From NCBI RefSeq assembly GCF_004346225.1, contig NZ_SMAJ01000003.1, positions 1 to 64,000 on the forward strand: a stretch of DNA of 64,000 bases, given 5' to 3'. Under the pieces are notes generated by a model. The model did not search any database and was not told the origin of the DNA. It worked only from the letters and a program-made list of their open reading frames with translations. The translations under genes and the position numbers were made by a program. Source of the stretch: Paralcaligenes ureilyticus (GTDB lineage Bacteria > Pseudomonadota > Gammaproteobacteria > Burkholderiales > Burkholderiaceae_B). Shown piece by piece: positions 38,119-45,897 of the stretch. Positions within the stretch are counted from its first letter, which is position 1, and each line of letters opens with the position of its first letter.

Positions 38119-38913
38119 TTAAATAACCGCTGGCTCGACGGTTACAAGCAGCCGCGGATTGAAGAGGGCGTTTTCGTTGACGCCGTCTTTGACATAGCCG
38201 CGCGGATTGCAAATGACCCGCGTGCCATTGACGACGTAGTCGAAACTGTCATGCGTATGCCCGTGTATCCACAAAACGGCGCGATCGGATCCCATCAGGG
38301 GTTCCAGCCGTGACACAAAGCAGTTGTTCAGGCGCGAGCCCTCGAATCGCGGATGGATGCTGCCGGCCGACGGTGCATGGTGGGTAATGACCACGGTCGG
38401 GCCCTCGTAGGGTTCGTCGAGTTTGGCGGCCAACCAGTCGCGGTAACCATTAAACAGCGTTTCTGATTCGAGCGGGCTGAAATACTGATCAGCGTGCGCA
38501 TCGGAGCGTATCCGGCTGAAGTCTCTCAGCATGGCTACCGCTTCGCGGCATGCCTGATCGCGTTGCGGGCCGTCGCCGTAGAGCCTGAAGTCGGTCCATA
38601 GGGTGGCGCCCAGAAAGCGCACTCCACCCATGACTACCTCATCCTTGTCCATGAAATGAACGTGGGTGCCCGCACAGCGCTGCCTGAGATCCTGCAGCGT
38701 GTCGCGGATACCGCTTCCGTAAAACTCATGGTTGCCCGCGATGTAGAGGACAGGTTTGGTAAAGCCCAGGGCCCAATCCACGGCTTCTTTCGGGCGGGCG
38801 ATATCCCCGGCCAGGACGATCACATCGGCCGAGGTGTCGGGCAAGGGCAAGCCACCTCGGCTCAGGTGCAGATCGGAAAGAATATTCAGCCGCAGTGGGG
38901 TAGGTTTACTCAT
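38119..38913 (-). CDS. calcineurin-like metallophosphoesterase
   Basis: 264-residue protein of the binuclear metallophosphoesterase superfamily. Motifs in order: ILSDLHLSRGG (D-x-H), VLAGDIARP (GD), AGNHEFYG (GNHE), VITHHAPS (H) and WIHGHTHDSFDY (GHxH). All metal ligands are present, so it should be active. The substrate cannot be told from sequence; relatives act on nucleotides, cyclic nucleotides or proteins. There is no signal peptide. It is divergent from the tRNA-Lys gene. Confidence 0.88.
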   Translation of the reverse strand: MSKPTPLRLNILSDLHLSRGGLPLPDTSADVIVLAGDIARPKEAVDWALGFTKPVLYIAGNHEFYGSGIRDTLQDLRQRCAGTHVHFMDKDEVVMGGVRFLGATLWTDFRLYGDGPQRDQACREAVAMLRDFSRIRSDAHADQYFSPLESETLFNGYRDWLAAKLDEPYEGPTVVITHHAPSAGSIHPRFEGSRLNNCFVSRLEPLMGSDRAVLWIHGHTHDSFDYVVNGTRVICNPRGYVKDGVNENALFNPRLLVTVEPAVI

Positions 38914-38929
38914 TTAATATTCAACCAAT

Positions 38930-38958
38930 TTGACAGTAAAACGAATACTCATCATAAT
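38930..38958 (+). promoter_or_regulatory. tRNA-Lys promoter
   Basis: -35 TTGACA (38930-38935), a spacer of exactly 17 bases and -10 CATAAT (38953-38958), placing transcription start a few bases before the tRNA. Confidence 0.8.
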
Positions 38959-38971
38959 CTCGGTCTTTGTT

Positions 38972-39047
38972 GGGTCGGTAGCTCAGCTGGTAGAGCACCG
39001 GACTTTTAATCCGTTGGTCCCGGGTTCGAATCCCGGCCGACCCACCA
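38972..39047 (+). tRNA. tRNA-Lys (anticodon UUU)
   Basis: 76-base cloverleaf: acceptor GGGTCGG/CCGACCC, D-loop AGCTCAGCTGGTAGAGC, anticodon loop CTTTTAA with TTT at 39005-39007, T-arm GGGTTCGAATCCC, and an encoded CCA end at 39045-39047. Confidence 0.97.
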
Positions 39048-39120
39048 TTTTATGGTAAATGCGGCTTGCTGGCTTGCCCAGAAGGCGGATTTGCAATCCC
39101 GGTATTCCCCGCAAAATCAC

Positions 39121-39157
39121 AAAACCCGCAGCGCGCCACGCTTCTTGCGGGTTTTTT
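39121..39157 (+). terminator. terminator downstream of tRNA-Lys
   Basis: AAAACCCGCA (39121-39130) pairs perfectly with TGCGGGTTTT (39146-39155), 15-base loop, then more T residues. Confidence 0.85.
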
Positions 39158-39220
39158 GTTGGGTTCGGTAAAACTTTGTTTTTCCTGACAATTAGCGTTA
39201 TGCTGACCCGCTCGGGAAAA

Positions 39221-39243
39221 CGGGGCAGTATCGGCCCCTTTTT
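39221..39243 (+). terminator. small GC hairpin with T tract in the glnH leader
   Basis: GGGGC (39222-39226) pairs with GCCCC (39234-39238), followed by T5. It lies 87 bases before the glnH-like start, so it could be a second terminator for the tRNA unit or an attenuator for the transporter. Confidence 0.35.
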
Positions 39244-39329
39244 CGCCAAGTAGACGCAGGCACCACAAGTGGCCTGAAAACTGGCACATTCTTATGCGAT
39301 CATGTTGCCCTCAACCAAGGAGTATTTGC

Positions 39330-40091
39330 ATGTTTACACACAAAATTAAAGTAGCGCTGGCGGGTCTTGCGCTGGTCATGGCTTTGCCTGCCGGCAACGC
39401 GATCGCCCAGAATAAAGAGCTCGTGGTGGCGACCGATACGGCGTTTGTTCCATTCGAATTCAAGCAGGGTGAAACGTATACGGGTTTCGATATTGAGCTG
39501 TGGGCGGCCATTGCCAAACAGGCGGGCCTTAAATATCGCCTGCAGCCCATGGACTTCAACGGCATTATCCCCGGCCTGCAAACGCGCAACATCGATGCGG
39601 CTCTGGCGGGCATTACGATACGCGATGATCGTAAAAAGGTCATTGATTTTTCCGATCCATACTATGAAAGTGGCTTGGCGATCCTGGTTGGCAGCAATAA
39701 CAACACGATCAAGACCGCCAAGGATTTGGCCGGCAAGACAGTGGCTGTCAAAATCGGCACCGCGACGGTGGATTACCTGAAGAAAAATGTGCCCGAGGCC
39801 AAGCTGAAGCTGTTTCCGAACATTGACAATGCGTTCCTGGAACTGGCCACCGGCCGGGTCGATGCGGTGGTGCATGACACGCCCAACGTTCAGTATTACG
39901 CCAAAACCGGCGGCCAGGGCAAAGTCAAGGTGGTGGGTGCGCTCAAGAGCGGCGATTATTACGGCATAGGCTTTCCCAAAGACAGCAAGCTGGTGCCGGT
40001 GGTCAATAAGGCCCTCAAAGAAATCAAGGCCAATGGCCAGTACGATGCACTGTACGAAAAATGGTTTGGCAAAGCGCCATCCAAATCGTAA
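39330..40091 (+). CDS. amino-acid ABC transporter substrate-binding protein (GlnH-like)
   Basis: 253-residue periplasmic solute-binding protein of family 3. ATG 39330 follows AAGGAG by 7 bases. The signal peptide is [26 protein letters not shown], cleaved near residue 26. The mature part has [51 protein letters not shown] (ligand-binding Arg and Asp), and a C-terminal [15 protein letters not shown]. The pattern is closest to glutamine-binding GlnH, though related polar amino acids are possible. A stable hairpin separates it from the permease gene. Confidence 0.88.
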   Translation: MFTHKIKVALAGLALVMALPAGNAIAQNKELVVATDTAFVPFEFKQGETYTGFDIELWAAIAKQAGLKYRLQPMDFNGIIPGLQTRNIDAALAGITIRDDRKKVIDFSDPYYESGLAILVGSNNNTIKTAKDLAGKTVAVKIGTATVDYLKKNVPEAKLKLFPNIDNAFLELATGRVDAVVHDTPNVQYYAKTGGQGKVKVVGALKSGDYYGIGFPKDSKLVPVVNKALKEIKANGQYDALYEKWFGKAPSKS

Positions 40092-40110
40092 GACCGTGTT
40101 TTAGTCTGTG

Positions 40111-40145
40111 ACGGCGATCAAGGCTTTGTGTTGGTCGCCGTTTCT
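40111..40145 (+). terminator. intercistronic hairpin between binding protein and permease
   Basis: 11-pair stem (40111-40121 with 40131-40141, one G-U) and a 9-base loop followed by a T-rich stretch. Such hairpins commonly let the binding protein be made in excess over the membrane components. Confidence 0.55.
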
Positions 40146-40200
40146 CGTTTGACCGCCGCTACAGGTTTGTCGTCGCGGCGATTCTTATAAGGCAAACAAC

Positions 40201-41040
40201 GTGACTTTTGACTGGTCTGCTATTTGGAATGCATTACCCAGCCTGTGGGATGGCACAAAGATGACCATACAGATCACAGTGCTGGGCTTGTTGGGCGGCA
40301 CGCTGATCGGGTTTCTGGCCGGTGTGACCACAACCTATGTGAAGGTGCTGGTCACCTGGAGAACGGCGGCGATAGCCGTGGCTACCGTGGTGCTGGTGTA
40401 TATCCTGGCCTCGCTCTCTTCGTGGCTGGCTGCGCATTACTTTCAGAGCGTGCCCGATTGGGGGTGGTGGCTGCTCAAGGCGCTCATCCTGTTGGCGCTG
40501 ATCGTGCGGTTTTTTGCGTATGTGCCGGTCGCTTTGTCGTTTCTGGCGCAAGTGTATATTCTTGTGATTCGCGGCACGCCTATCGTTGTGCAGGTCATGT
40601 TTATCTATTTCGCGTTGCCGCTTATTTTCGGCTGGCGTATCGACGGCGTCCTCGCGGCAATTTTTACCCTGATGATCAATTCGGGCGCTTATATTGCCGA
40701 GATTGTCCGTGGAGGCCTGCTGTCGGTGCCCAGGGGGCTGGAAGAGGCGGGGCAGGCCATGGGTTTGCCATTCTATAAAATACTGCTTTACATCATCGGC
40801 CCGGTCGCTTTGCGCCGTATGATCCCCACCATGGGCAATCAGTGCATTATCAGTCTTAAAGACTCGTCGCTGTTCATCGTGATCGGCGTGGCCGAACTGA
40901 CGCGCCAGGGCCAGGAGATTATTGCCAGCAATTTCCGGTCGGTGGAAATATGGGGGGCGGTCGCGGTGATTTATCTGATTCTGACCGGATTCATTGCGCT
41001 GGTCCTCAAGTATGTTGAACACAGGACTCGTATCGTATGA
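40201..41040 (+). CDS. amino-acid ABC transporter permease (GlnP-like) with insertion
   Basis: 279-residue inner-membrane permease of the HisMQ/GlnP family, starting at GTG 40201. The conserved EAA loop [29 protein letters not shown] is intact, as are the [18 protein letters not shown] and [20 protein letters not shown] motifs. Family members are about 220 residues. Here residues about 45-113 are inserted after the first membrane segment and contain two extra hydrophobic stretches ([22 protein letters not shown] and [26 protein letters not shown]). It would pair with the GlnQ-like ATPase, whose start overlaps its stop by 4 bases. Confidence 0.88.
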   Translation: MTFDWSAIWNALPSLWDGTKMTIQITVLGLLGGTLIGFLAGVTTTYVKVLVTWRTAAIAVATVVLVYILASLSSWLAAHYFQSVPDWGWWLLKALILLALIVRFFAYVPVALSFLAQVYILVIRGTPIVVQVMFIYFALPLIFGWRIDGVLAAIFTLMINSGAYIAEIVRGGLLSVPRGLEEAGQAMGLPFYKILLYIIGPVALRRMIPTMGNQCIISLKDSSLFIVIGVAELTRQGQEIIASNFRSVEIWGAVAVIYLILTGFIALVLKYVEHRTRIV

Positions 41041-41765
41041 GCATGGTCGAATTTAAAAATGTGGTGAAGCGTTTCGGCACCAGTACGGTGCTCAACGGGA
41101 TCGACCTGTCGATCGGCAAAGGCGAGGTGGTGGTTGTGGTGGGCCCGTCGGGTTCGGGCAAATCGACGCTTTTGCGCTGTATCAATGTGCTCGAAACCAT
41201 TCAGGGCGGCGACATTGTCGTCAATGGCCTGAGCGTGCGCGGCAGCAAGGCACAGGTACGCGAGTTGCGCCGTGAAGCGGGCATGGTGTTTCAGCAGTTC
41301 AATTTGTTTCCGCAATTGACGGCACTGGAAAATGTGATGTTCGGGCCGATCCACACGCGTGGCACCGGGCGTAAGCAGGCGCGCGCCGAGGCGGTGGCGT
41401 TGCTGGGCAAGGTGGGTCTGGCCGAACGGGTTGGCCATTACCCGGGCGAACTTTCGGGCGGCCAGCAGCAGCGTGTGGCCATTGCCCGAGCTCTGGCGAT
41501 ACGGCCCAATCTCATGCTGTTCGACGAGCCCACTTCGGCGCTCGACCCGGAACTGCGCCATGAGGTGCTCAAAGTCATGCAGGATCTGGCCGAGGAAGGC
41601 ATGACCATGATCGTGGTGACGCACGAAATGGAGTTCGCCCGCAAGGTCGGTAGCCGTTTGATTTTTATCGATCAGGGCAAGATTGCCGAAGATGGCCCGC
41701 CGGCCGAGCTATTAAGCCGGCCGCCCAGCCAGCGTTTGAAGGACTTCCTGCAGCACGTGGGCTAG
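41037..41765 (+). CDS. amino-acid ABC transporter ATP-binding protein (GlnQ-like)
   Basis: 242-residue ATPase energising the importer. Walker [11 protein letters not shown]-loop [17 protein letters not shown], signature [15 protein letters not shown], Walker [16 protein letters not shown] and H-loop VVTHEMEFA are all complete. Length is standard for GlnQ/HisP. It is the last gene of the three-gene unit; no clear terminator follows. Confidence 0.92.
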   Translation: MSMVEFKNVVKRFGTSTVLNGIDLSIGKGEVVVVVGPSGSGKSTLLRCINVLETIQGGDIVVNGLSVRGSKAQVRELRREAGMVFQQFNLFPQLTALENVMFGPIHTRGTGRKQARAEAVALLGKVGLAERVGHYPGELSGGQQQRVAIARALAIRPNLMLFDEPTSALDPELRHEVLKVMQDLAEEGMTMIVVTHEMEFARKVGSRLIFIDQGKIAEDGPPAELLSRPPSQRLKDFLQHVG

Positions 41766-41783
41766 CGTCTGTGTGCGGGTGGC

Positions 41784-41844
41784 GTTATCGCGCAAGGGAG
41801 CGCCGCTGCCCACAAACATGTATTGCCGCGGATCGATGCCTATT
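41784..41844 (-). pseudogene. remnant of a DUF6776-like gene
   Basis: These 61 bases align without gaps to 60145-60205 inside the intact DUF6776-like gene, with 49 identities (80 percent). In translation the minus strand reads GIDPRQYMFVGSGAPLRDN against SIDLQQYTFVRGSAPLPDN. No start, membrane segment or coiled coil remains, so it is a decayed fragment of a related gene. Confidence 0.65.
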
Positions 41845-41929
41845 TTCGCATTCGAATATAGAGCACCGCCACGGAGGTGGGTGCTTTGCGCCCCCACGCT
41901 TGATGCGCTGTCTGGCTGTACACAATGTT

Positions 41930-41953
41930 ATAAGATACAGGGTCGAATCTTAT
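41930..41953. promoter_or_regulatory. inverted repeat upstream of the LysR-type regulator
   Basis: ATAAGAT (41930-41936), 10 bases, ATCTTAT (41947-41953): a perfect 7-base inverted repeat about 112 bases before the regulator start. It overlaps TATAAG/TAAGAT sequences that could be a -10 element. A candidate regulator site. Apart from this and the DUF6776 remnant, 41766-42065 holds nothing recognisable. Confidence 0.4.
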
Positions 41954-42065
41954 TTATGGTGTGCTAGGCATCAGCAGCAAGAAGCACAACAACAGATCGC
42001 ATGGCGTCTGATGTGCGCGGATGGCAGCATCAGTACATAAGCCATGTTTCGGGAATACCTCACTC

Positions 42066-43007
42066 ATGACGCTTGCGAATCAATTTTCCGATCTGCAGCA
42101 GGATCTCTCGTCTCCCTTTGAAGACTTGACCTCGTTACGCCTGTTTGTCCGTACGGTCGAGATTGGCAGCTTTTCAGAGGTGGCCCGGCGTATCAACGTG
42201 ACGCCCGCGATGGTTAGCAAACGCATTGCTTCGCTGGAGACGCGGCTTAATCAGCGCTTGCTCAATCGCAATACACGGCGCCTGGTTGTTACCAACGCGG
42301 GGCAGTTGTTATATGAGCATGCTGTGCGCGCTCTTTCGGAACTCGACCAGTCGGCGGCGGAAATGTCTGATTTGCATTTTCAGCCTACGGGGCATTTGCG
42401 GATCACTGCACCTTTGCTGCTCGGTACGTTTTGTATCGCACCGCGATTGCCTGATTTTCTTAAACAGTACCCTTCCTTATCGCTGGAGGTTAATTTCTCG
42501 ATCGAAAAATTGGATCTTTTCGAGCAACGTATCGACGTGGCAGTGCGTATCGCTATAGAGGTTGATCCTGGATTGATCGCCATCAAGCTGGCGCCATACC
42601 ATCGTGTCTTCTGCGCGTCTCCCGATTACCTGGCCGAACACGGCATACCGAAAACACCGGAAGATCTGTCTCGCCACAATTGCCTCGTTTCGCGCGGATC
42701 GATTTTGAATAATCAGTGGCCCATAAAGCACGGAAGTGCGCTCGATCAGGTGGCAGTAAAAGGCAATCTTCGTACTGACAGCAGTGAACTTGTACACCAT
42801 GCGGCGATAGCTGGGTTGGGCATCATGATGGGTGCCCGATGGAGAATCGAGGAAGATTTGCGTACCGGTGCGCTGGTTGAAGTTCTCGCCGAATTTGTTC
42901 CTGATAATCGGGCTATTTATGCGGTGCTGCTGCAGCGTTCTGATTCGTCGCGTCGTTTGGCCCACATGGTCGAGTTTCTGAAAGACTGTTTTGCCGATTT
43001 GAATTGA
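42066..43007 (+). CDS. LysR-family transcriptional regulator
   Basis: 313-residue LTTR. The start at ATG 42066 is uncertain: no strong binding site, and an ATG-led extension reaches 42021. The winged helix-turn-helix lies at about 25-80 (LRLFVRTVEIGSFSEVARRINVTPAMVSKRIASLETRLNQRLLNR). The effector-binding domain runs from about 108 to 310, with LRITAPLLLGTFCIAPRLPDFLKQYPSLSLEVNF and the CrgA-like SRGSILNNQWPI region. The effector is unknown. It stands at the edge of the aromatic island and converges on the reductase gene; LysR proteins often control such pathways, but no direct evidence ties it to a site. Confidence 0.87.
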   Translation: MTLANQFSDLQQDLSSPFEDLTSLRLFVRTVEIGSFSEVARRINVTPAMVSKRIASLETRLNQRLLNRNTRRLVVTNAGQLLYEHAVRALSELDQSAAEMSDLHFQPTGHLRITAPLLLGTFCIAPRLPDFLKQYPSLSLEVNFSIEKLDLFEQRIDVAVRIAIEVDPGLIAIKLAPYHRVFCASPDYLAEHGIPKTPEDLSRHNCLVSRGSILNNQWPIKHGSALDQVAVKGNLRTDSSELVHHAAIAGLGIMMGARWRIEEDLRTGALVEVLAEFVPDNRAIYAVLLQRSDSSRRLAHMVEFLKDCFADLN

Positions 43008-43050
43008 TCGACCATGGCTCGGCCGCCACCTGCGCAACAAGGGGTGCGCG

Positions 43051-44376
43051 TCAGGCTAGTGTTTTCAGCGACACTGAAGGGTTGGCCAGTGCGTCTGTGT
43101 CGAGCACGGTCGATTGTTCGATCAATCGGCGTGCCGTGCGGATATCGCGTCCGGCGTTAAAGCCGATTACGCCGCGCAGTATCCCGCCGCGAAGATAAAA
43201 GAAAATGACGCTGGTTTCGGAAGTAATGCACTGGGGGCTTCCACGTACAATCCATTGGTCCGCGTCGTTTGTCGTGCCCAGAATCTGCACATTCACGCCA
43301 AATTGATCCGACCAGAACCAGGGCATGGGTTCGTAAGGTGTGCCGGCTCCCAAGGCGCAGCGGGCGGCGGCAATACCTTGTTGCTGGGCATTTTGCCAGG
43401 ATTCCAGACGAAAGGGCTTTGTAGCTCGGCCGCCGGAATTAATCGCCACATCACCTGCCGCGAAGATCGACGGATCCGATGTGCGGCAGTACTGGTCGAC
43501 CAGAACACCGTTGGCACAGGCAACTCCTGCCGACCGGGCAAGTTCGTCATTGGGTATCATGCCGATACCCGCGACTATCACGTCTGCGGTAATTTGTTCC
43601 GTCACTGCGTGTCCGGCAGAGGAGTTGACAACAGATTCAGTTCGCTTGCGTGTCGGCTTTTGCTGGTTAGTGATTGAAAGCTGGGCTGTAATCGATCCAT
43701 CTGCATTTTTTTTTGCATCGCAAAGACCCCCGCCAAGCAGAATATGCACTCCGTTTTGTTTGTGCAGCGAGGCTAGCAGTTGCGCTGCTTCAGCCGGCAA
43801 TGACCGGGCGCACAGTTGCGGGGCGGTTTCTATCACGGTAACGTCGACACCGAGCTGCCGCGCTGTCGCGGCCACCTCCAGCCCGATCCAGCCTCCACCC
43901 ACGATCAGAAGCCGGCTGGCAGGCCGCAATCGATGGTGCAGTTGGATTGAGTCGTCGATTGTCCGCAAAGTGGTGCTTGCCTCTTCCAGCCCTGGGATCG
44001 TTAAAGTCCGGGCGCGCCCGCCGGTGCATAGAATAAGCCGATCCCAGCCCACGCTGTTGCCATCGTCCAGATCGACCGTGCGGGCCGCGCGGTCGATCGC
44101 AAGAACCTTGTGGTGGCCACGCCAGTCGATATCCAGCGCCGCCCATTCGGTCAACGGAAACAGATGCGTGCTCTCGGGTGGTGCGACGCCTGCCAGCACG
44201 GCTTTCGATAAGGGAGGCCGCTCGTGGGGTGGCCAGGGTTCTTCGCCGATCAGCGTGATGGTACCTGCGAATTTTTCATCGCGCAGGGTGTGGGCGGCCC
44301 AGCCTCCGGCCTGTCCTGCGCCGATAATCACGATGCGAGCATCGTTTGACAGAGTGGTTGGTTCGGGAGTGTGCAT
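43051..44376 (-). CDS. FAD-dependent ferredoxin reductase of a Rieske oxygenase system
   Basis: 441-residue glutathione-reductase-type flavoprotein that would pass electrons from NAD(P)H to the Rieske ferredoxin. ATG 44376 (MHTPEPTTLSNDARIVIIGAGQAGG) is chosen over a longer frame reaching 44553. Motifs: FAD loop VIIGAGQAGGWAA, the PPLSKAVL segment, NAD loop LIVGGGWIGLEVAATA, the IFAAGDVA FAD motif and a C-terminal reductase domain (PWFWSDQFGVNVQILG). The region around residues 240-270 (NQQKPTRKRTESVVNSSAGH) is an unusual polar insertion. It is divergent from the ferredoxin gene, sharing a 199-base regulatory region, and there is no 2Fe-2S domain, so a separate ferredoxin is needed. Confidence 0.88.
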   Translation of the reverse strand: MHTPEPTTLSNDARIVIIGAGQAGGWAAHTLRDEKFAGTITLIGEEPWPPHERPPLSKAVLAGVAPPESTHLFPLTEWAALDIDWRGHHKVLAIDRAARTVDLDDGNSVGWDRLILCTGGRARTLTIPGLEEASTTLRTIDDSIQLHHRLRPASRLLIVGGGWIGLEVAATARQLGVDVTVIETAPQLCARSLPAEAAQLLASLHKQNGVHILLGGGLCDAKKNADGSITAQLSITNQQKPTRKRTESVVNSSAGHAVTEQITADVIVAGIGMIPNDELARSAGVACANGVLVDQYCRTSDPSIFAAGDVAINSGGRATKPFRLESWQNAQQQGIAAARCALGAGTPYEPMPWFWSDQFGVNVQILGTTNDADQWIVRGSPQCITSETSVIFFYLRGGILRGVIGFNAGRDIRTARRLIEQSTVLDTDALANPSVSLKTLA

Positions 44377-44452
44377 GGTTTTCTCGCGGGGCTTTCCTGC
44401 CTGAACTGACGAGCAGTGTAGCGGACAACATATTGCCGGCGGGACGGCTATT

Positions 44453-44469
44453 GGAAAAACACCTGTTCC
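44453..44469. promoter_or_regulatory. GGAAAA-N5-TGTTCC inverted repeat, site A
   Basis: GGAAAA (44453-44458), ACACC, TGTTCC (44464-44469): the inner six pairs of the GGGAACA-N5-TGTTCCC motif with one mismatch. It lies in the divergent promoter region between the reductase and ferredoxin genes. Confidence 0.4.
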
Positions 44470-44575
44470 GGTCGGCGGCTTGCCGTGTCGGGGCGCTTGT
44501 TTGATTATGACCATATCGCTATGGGCGTGGCACAGAGTTTGTTGCGCGAGCAAAAAGAAGGCAGGGGACAGACAG

Positions 44576-44896
44576 ATGGTTCAGCGATGGGTGGAGACGG
44601 GCTTGCTGAAGAACGCTATCGGCGAAGATGAGCCGGCGAGCGTTATTGTAGAGGGGCACGATGTTGCCATATATCGTGTCGGGGAAGAGATTTTTGCCAC
44701 GAGCAATATCTGCACGCACGGGCAGGCTCGGTTATGCGAGGGCTACCTTGAAGACTACGAAATTGAATGCCCCTTGCATCAGGGCCGGTTCGATGTTCGG
44801 TCGGGTAAGGCTTTGTGCGCGCCCGTAACCGTCGATATCCGTGTCTATCCGGTCGAGGTGCAGGACGGTAGCGTACGGCTTGGTCTCGCCGAGTAG
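44576..44896 (+). CDS. Rieske-type 2Fe-2S ferredoxin
   Basis: 106-residue electron carrier between the flavoprotein reductase and the terminal oxygenases. ATG 44576 follows AGGGGA by 7 bases; the longer frame from 44480 has no support. Cluster ligands are C46-x-H48 (CTHG) and C65-x2-H68 (CPLHQGRFD), the spacing of BphF/NahAb-like ferredoxins. It is the only stand-alone ferredoxin in the island and so may serve both oxygenases. Confidence 0.92.
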   Translation: MVQRWVETGLLKNAIGEDEPASVIVEGHDVAIYRVGEEIFATSNICTHGQARLCEGYLEDYEIECPLHQGRFDVRSGKALCAPVTVDIRVYPVEVQDGSVRLGLAE

Positions 44897-44908
44897 TTTG
44901 TTCGTTGT

Positions 44909-44927
44909 GGGAACAATTCCTGTTCCC
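44909..44927. promoter_or_regulatory. GGGAACA-N5-TGTTCCC inverted repeat, site B
   Basis: Perfect 7-5-7 palindrome, GGGAACA (44909-44915) and TGTTCCC (44921-44927). It lies 13 bases after the ferredoxin stop and 95 before the FAH gene. Confidence 0.5.
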
Positions 44928-45021
44928 GAGTTTGCCTTGCGTACCGCGCACCGCGAAGTCAAACTTGTCTTGATGGCAAAAGGTGGCAACCGTGCGTGTT
45001 CGCCGCAGGAGAGGAGTGTCC

Positions 45022-45882
45022 ATGAGGTTGGTCAGTTATATAGATCGGCGCCGCTCGGCGGCTCGTTCGTCATTTGGAGCCGTTGTCGGCACAGATATAG
45101 TCGAACTGGCGTGGCCAGGGGTTACGACATTGCGTCAAGGGCTTTTGGCGGAAGGGATGCAGGGATTATCCCGGCGTCTGGCGGCAGCCGGGCAGGCCCC
45201 GTCCGTCGCGTTGGCCGACGTTGAGTTATTGGCACCGGTGGCCGATCCTGGGAAAATCTTGTGCATAGGGCTGAATTATCATCTGCATGCTCAGGAAGTC
45301 GGCATGGCCGTGCCGTCTCATCCGTCCGTGTTCGCGCGGTTTCCCAGTTCGCTGGTGGGGGCGGGGCAGCCTGTGGTGCGGCCGGTGGAATCCGAAAAGT
45401 TCGACTACGAAGCCGAATTGGCGGTTGTTATCGGCCGCGCAGGGCGGCGGATTCCTGTTGCGGCTGCTCTGGACTACGTGGCGGGCTACTCATGCCTTGC
45501 GGAGAATTCGGTGCGCGACTGGCAGCGTCACTCGAATCAAGCCACGCCGGGCAAGAATTTTCCCGCCAGCGGCGCTTTTGGCCCCTGGCTGGTAAGCCCG
45601 GACGAAGCCGGCCCTCTTGAAGACATGACCGTGATTGGCCGCTTGAATGGGGCCCAAGTACAAAGCGATACAGTGGCGCACATGATTTTCTCGGTGCCCG
45701 AATTAATTGCTTATGTATCGACTTTTACCGAATTGGAGCCCGGCGACGTGATCTCGACCGGTACGCCGGCCGGAGTCGGGCTTTCACGCAAACCCCCATT
45801 GTTTCTTAAATCCGGTGATGTCTTCGAGGTCGAGATTTCCGGCGTGGGTGTACTTCGCAATTCGGTAATCGACGAGTGTTGA
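45022..45882 (+). CDS. fumarylacetoacetate hydrolase family protein
   Basis: 286-residue FAH-fold enzyme. ATG 45022 (MRLVSYIDRRRSAARSSFGAVVG) is preceded by AGGAGAGGAG; a GTG at 44983 is a less likely start. The core KILCIGLNYHLHAQEVG, the metal motif EAELAVVIG, and DVISTGTPAGVG are intact. Relatives hydrolyse fumarylpyruvate or maleylpyruvate, decarboxylate, or hydrate 2-oxo-pentenoates in aromatic breakdown. Here it probably acts after the cupin ring-cleavage step. It is followed 15 bases later by the cyclodeaminase-like gene. Confidence 0.9.
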   Translation: MRLVSYIDRRRSAARSSFGAVVGTDIVELAWPGVTTLRQGLLAEGMQGLSRRLAAAGQAPSVALADVELLAPVADPGKILCIGLNYHLHAQEVGMAVPSHPSVFARFPSSLVGAGQPVVRPVESEKFDYEAELAVVIGRAGRRIPVAAALDYVAGYSCLAENSVRDWQRHSNQATPGKNFPASGAFGPWLVSPDEAGPLEDMTVIGRLNGAQVQSDTVAHMIFSVPELIAYVSTFTELEPGDVISTGTPAGVGLSRKPPLFLKSGDVFEVEISGVGVLRNSVIDEC

Positions 45883-45897
45883 CGAATAGGAATCTAT

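Noticed and set aside
38972-39047. tRNA-Lys as the attachment site of a genomic island
   Set aside because: No integrase gene follows and I could find no repeat of the tRNA 3' end in the window.
39258-39275. AGGCACCACAAGTGGCCT as a further REP hairpin
   Set aside because: It shares the ACAAG loop but the stem has several mismatches; too degenerate to call.
44909-44927. The GGGAACA motif as a classical LysR T-N11-A box
   Set aside because: The palindrome does not have T and A at the required spacing, so it was not assigned to the LysR protein.
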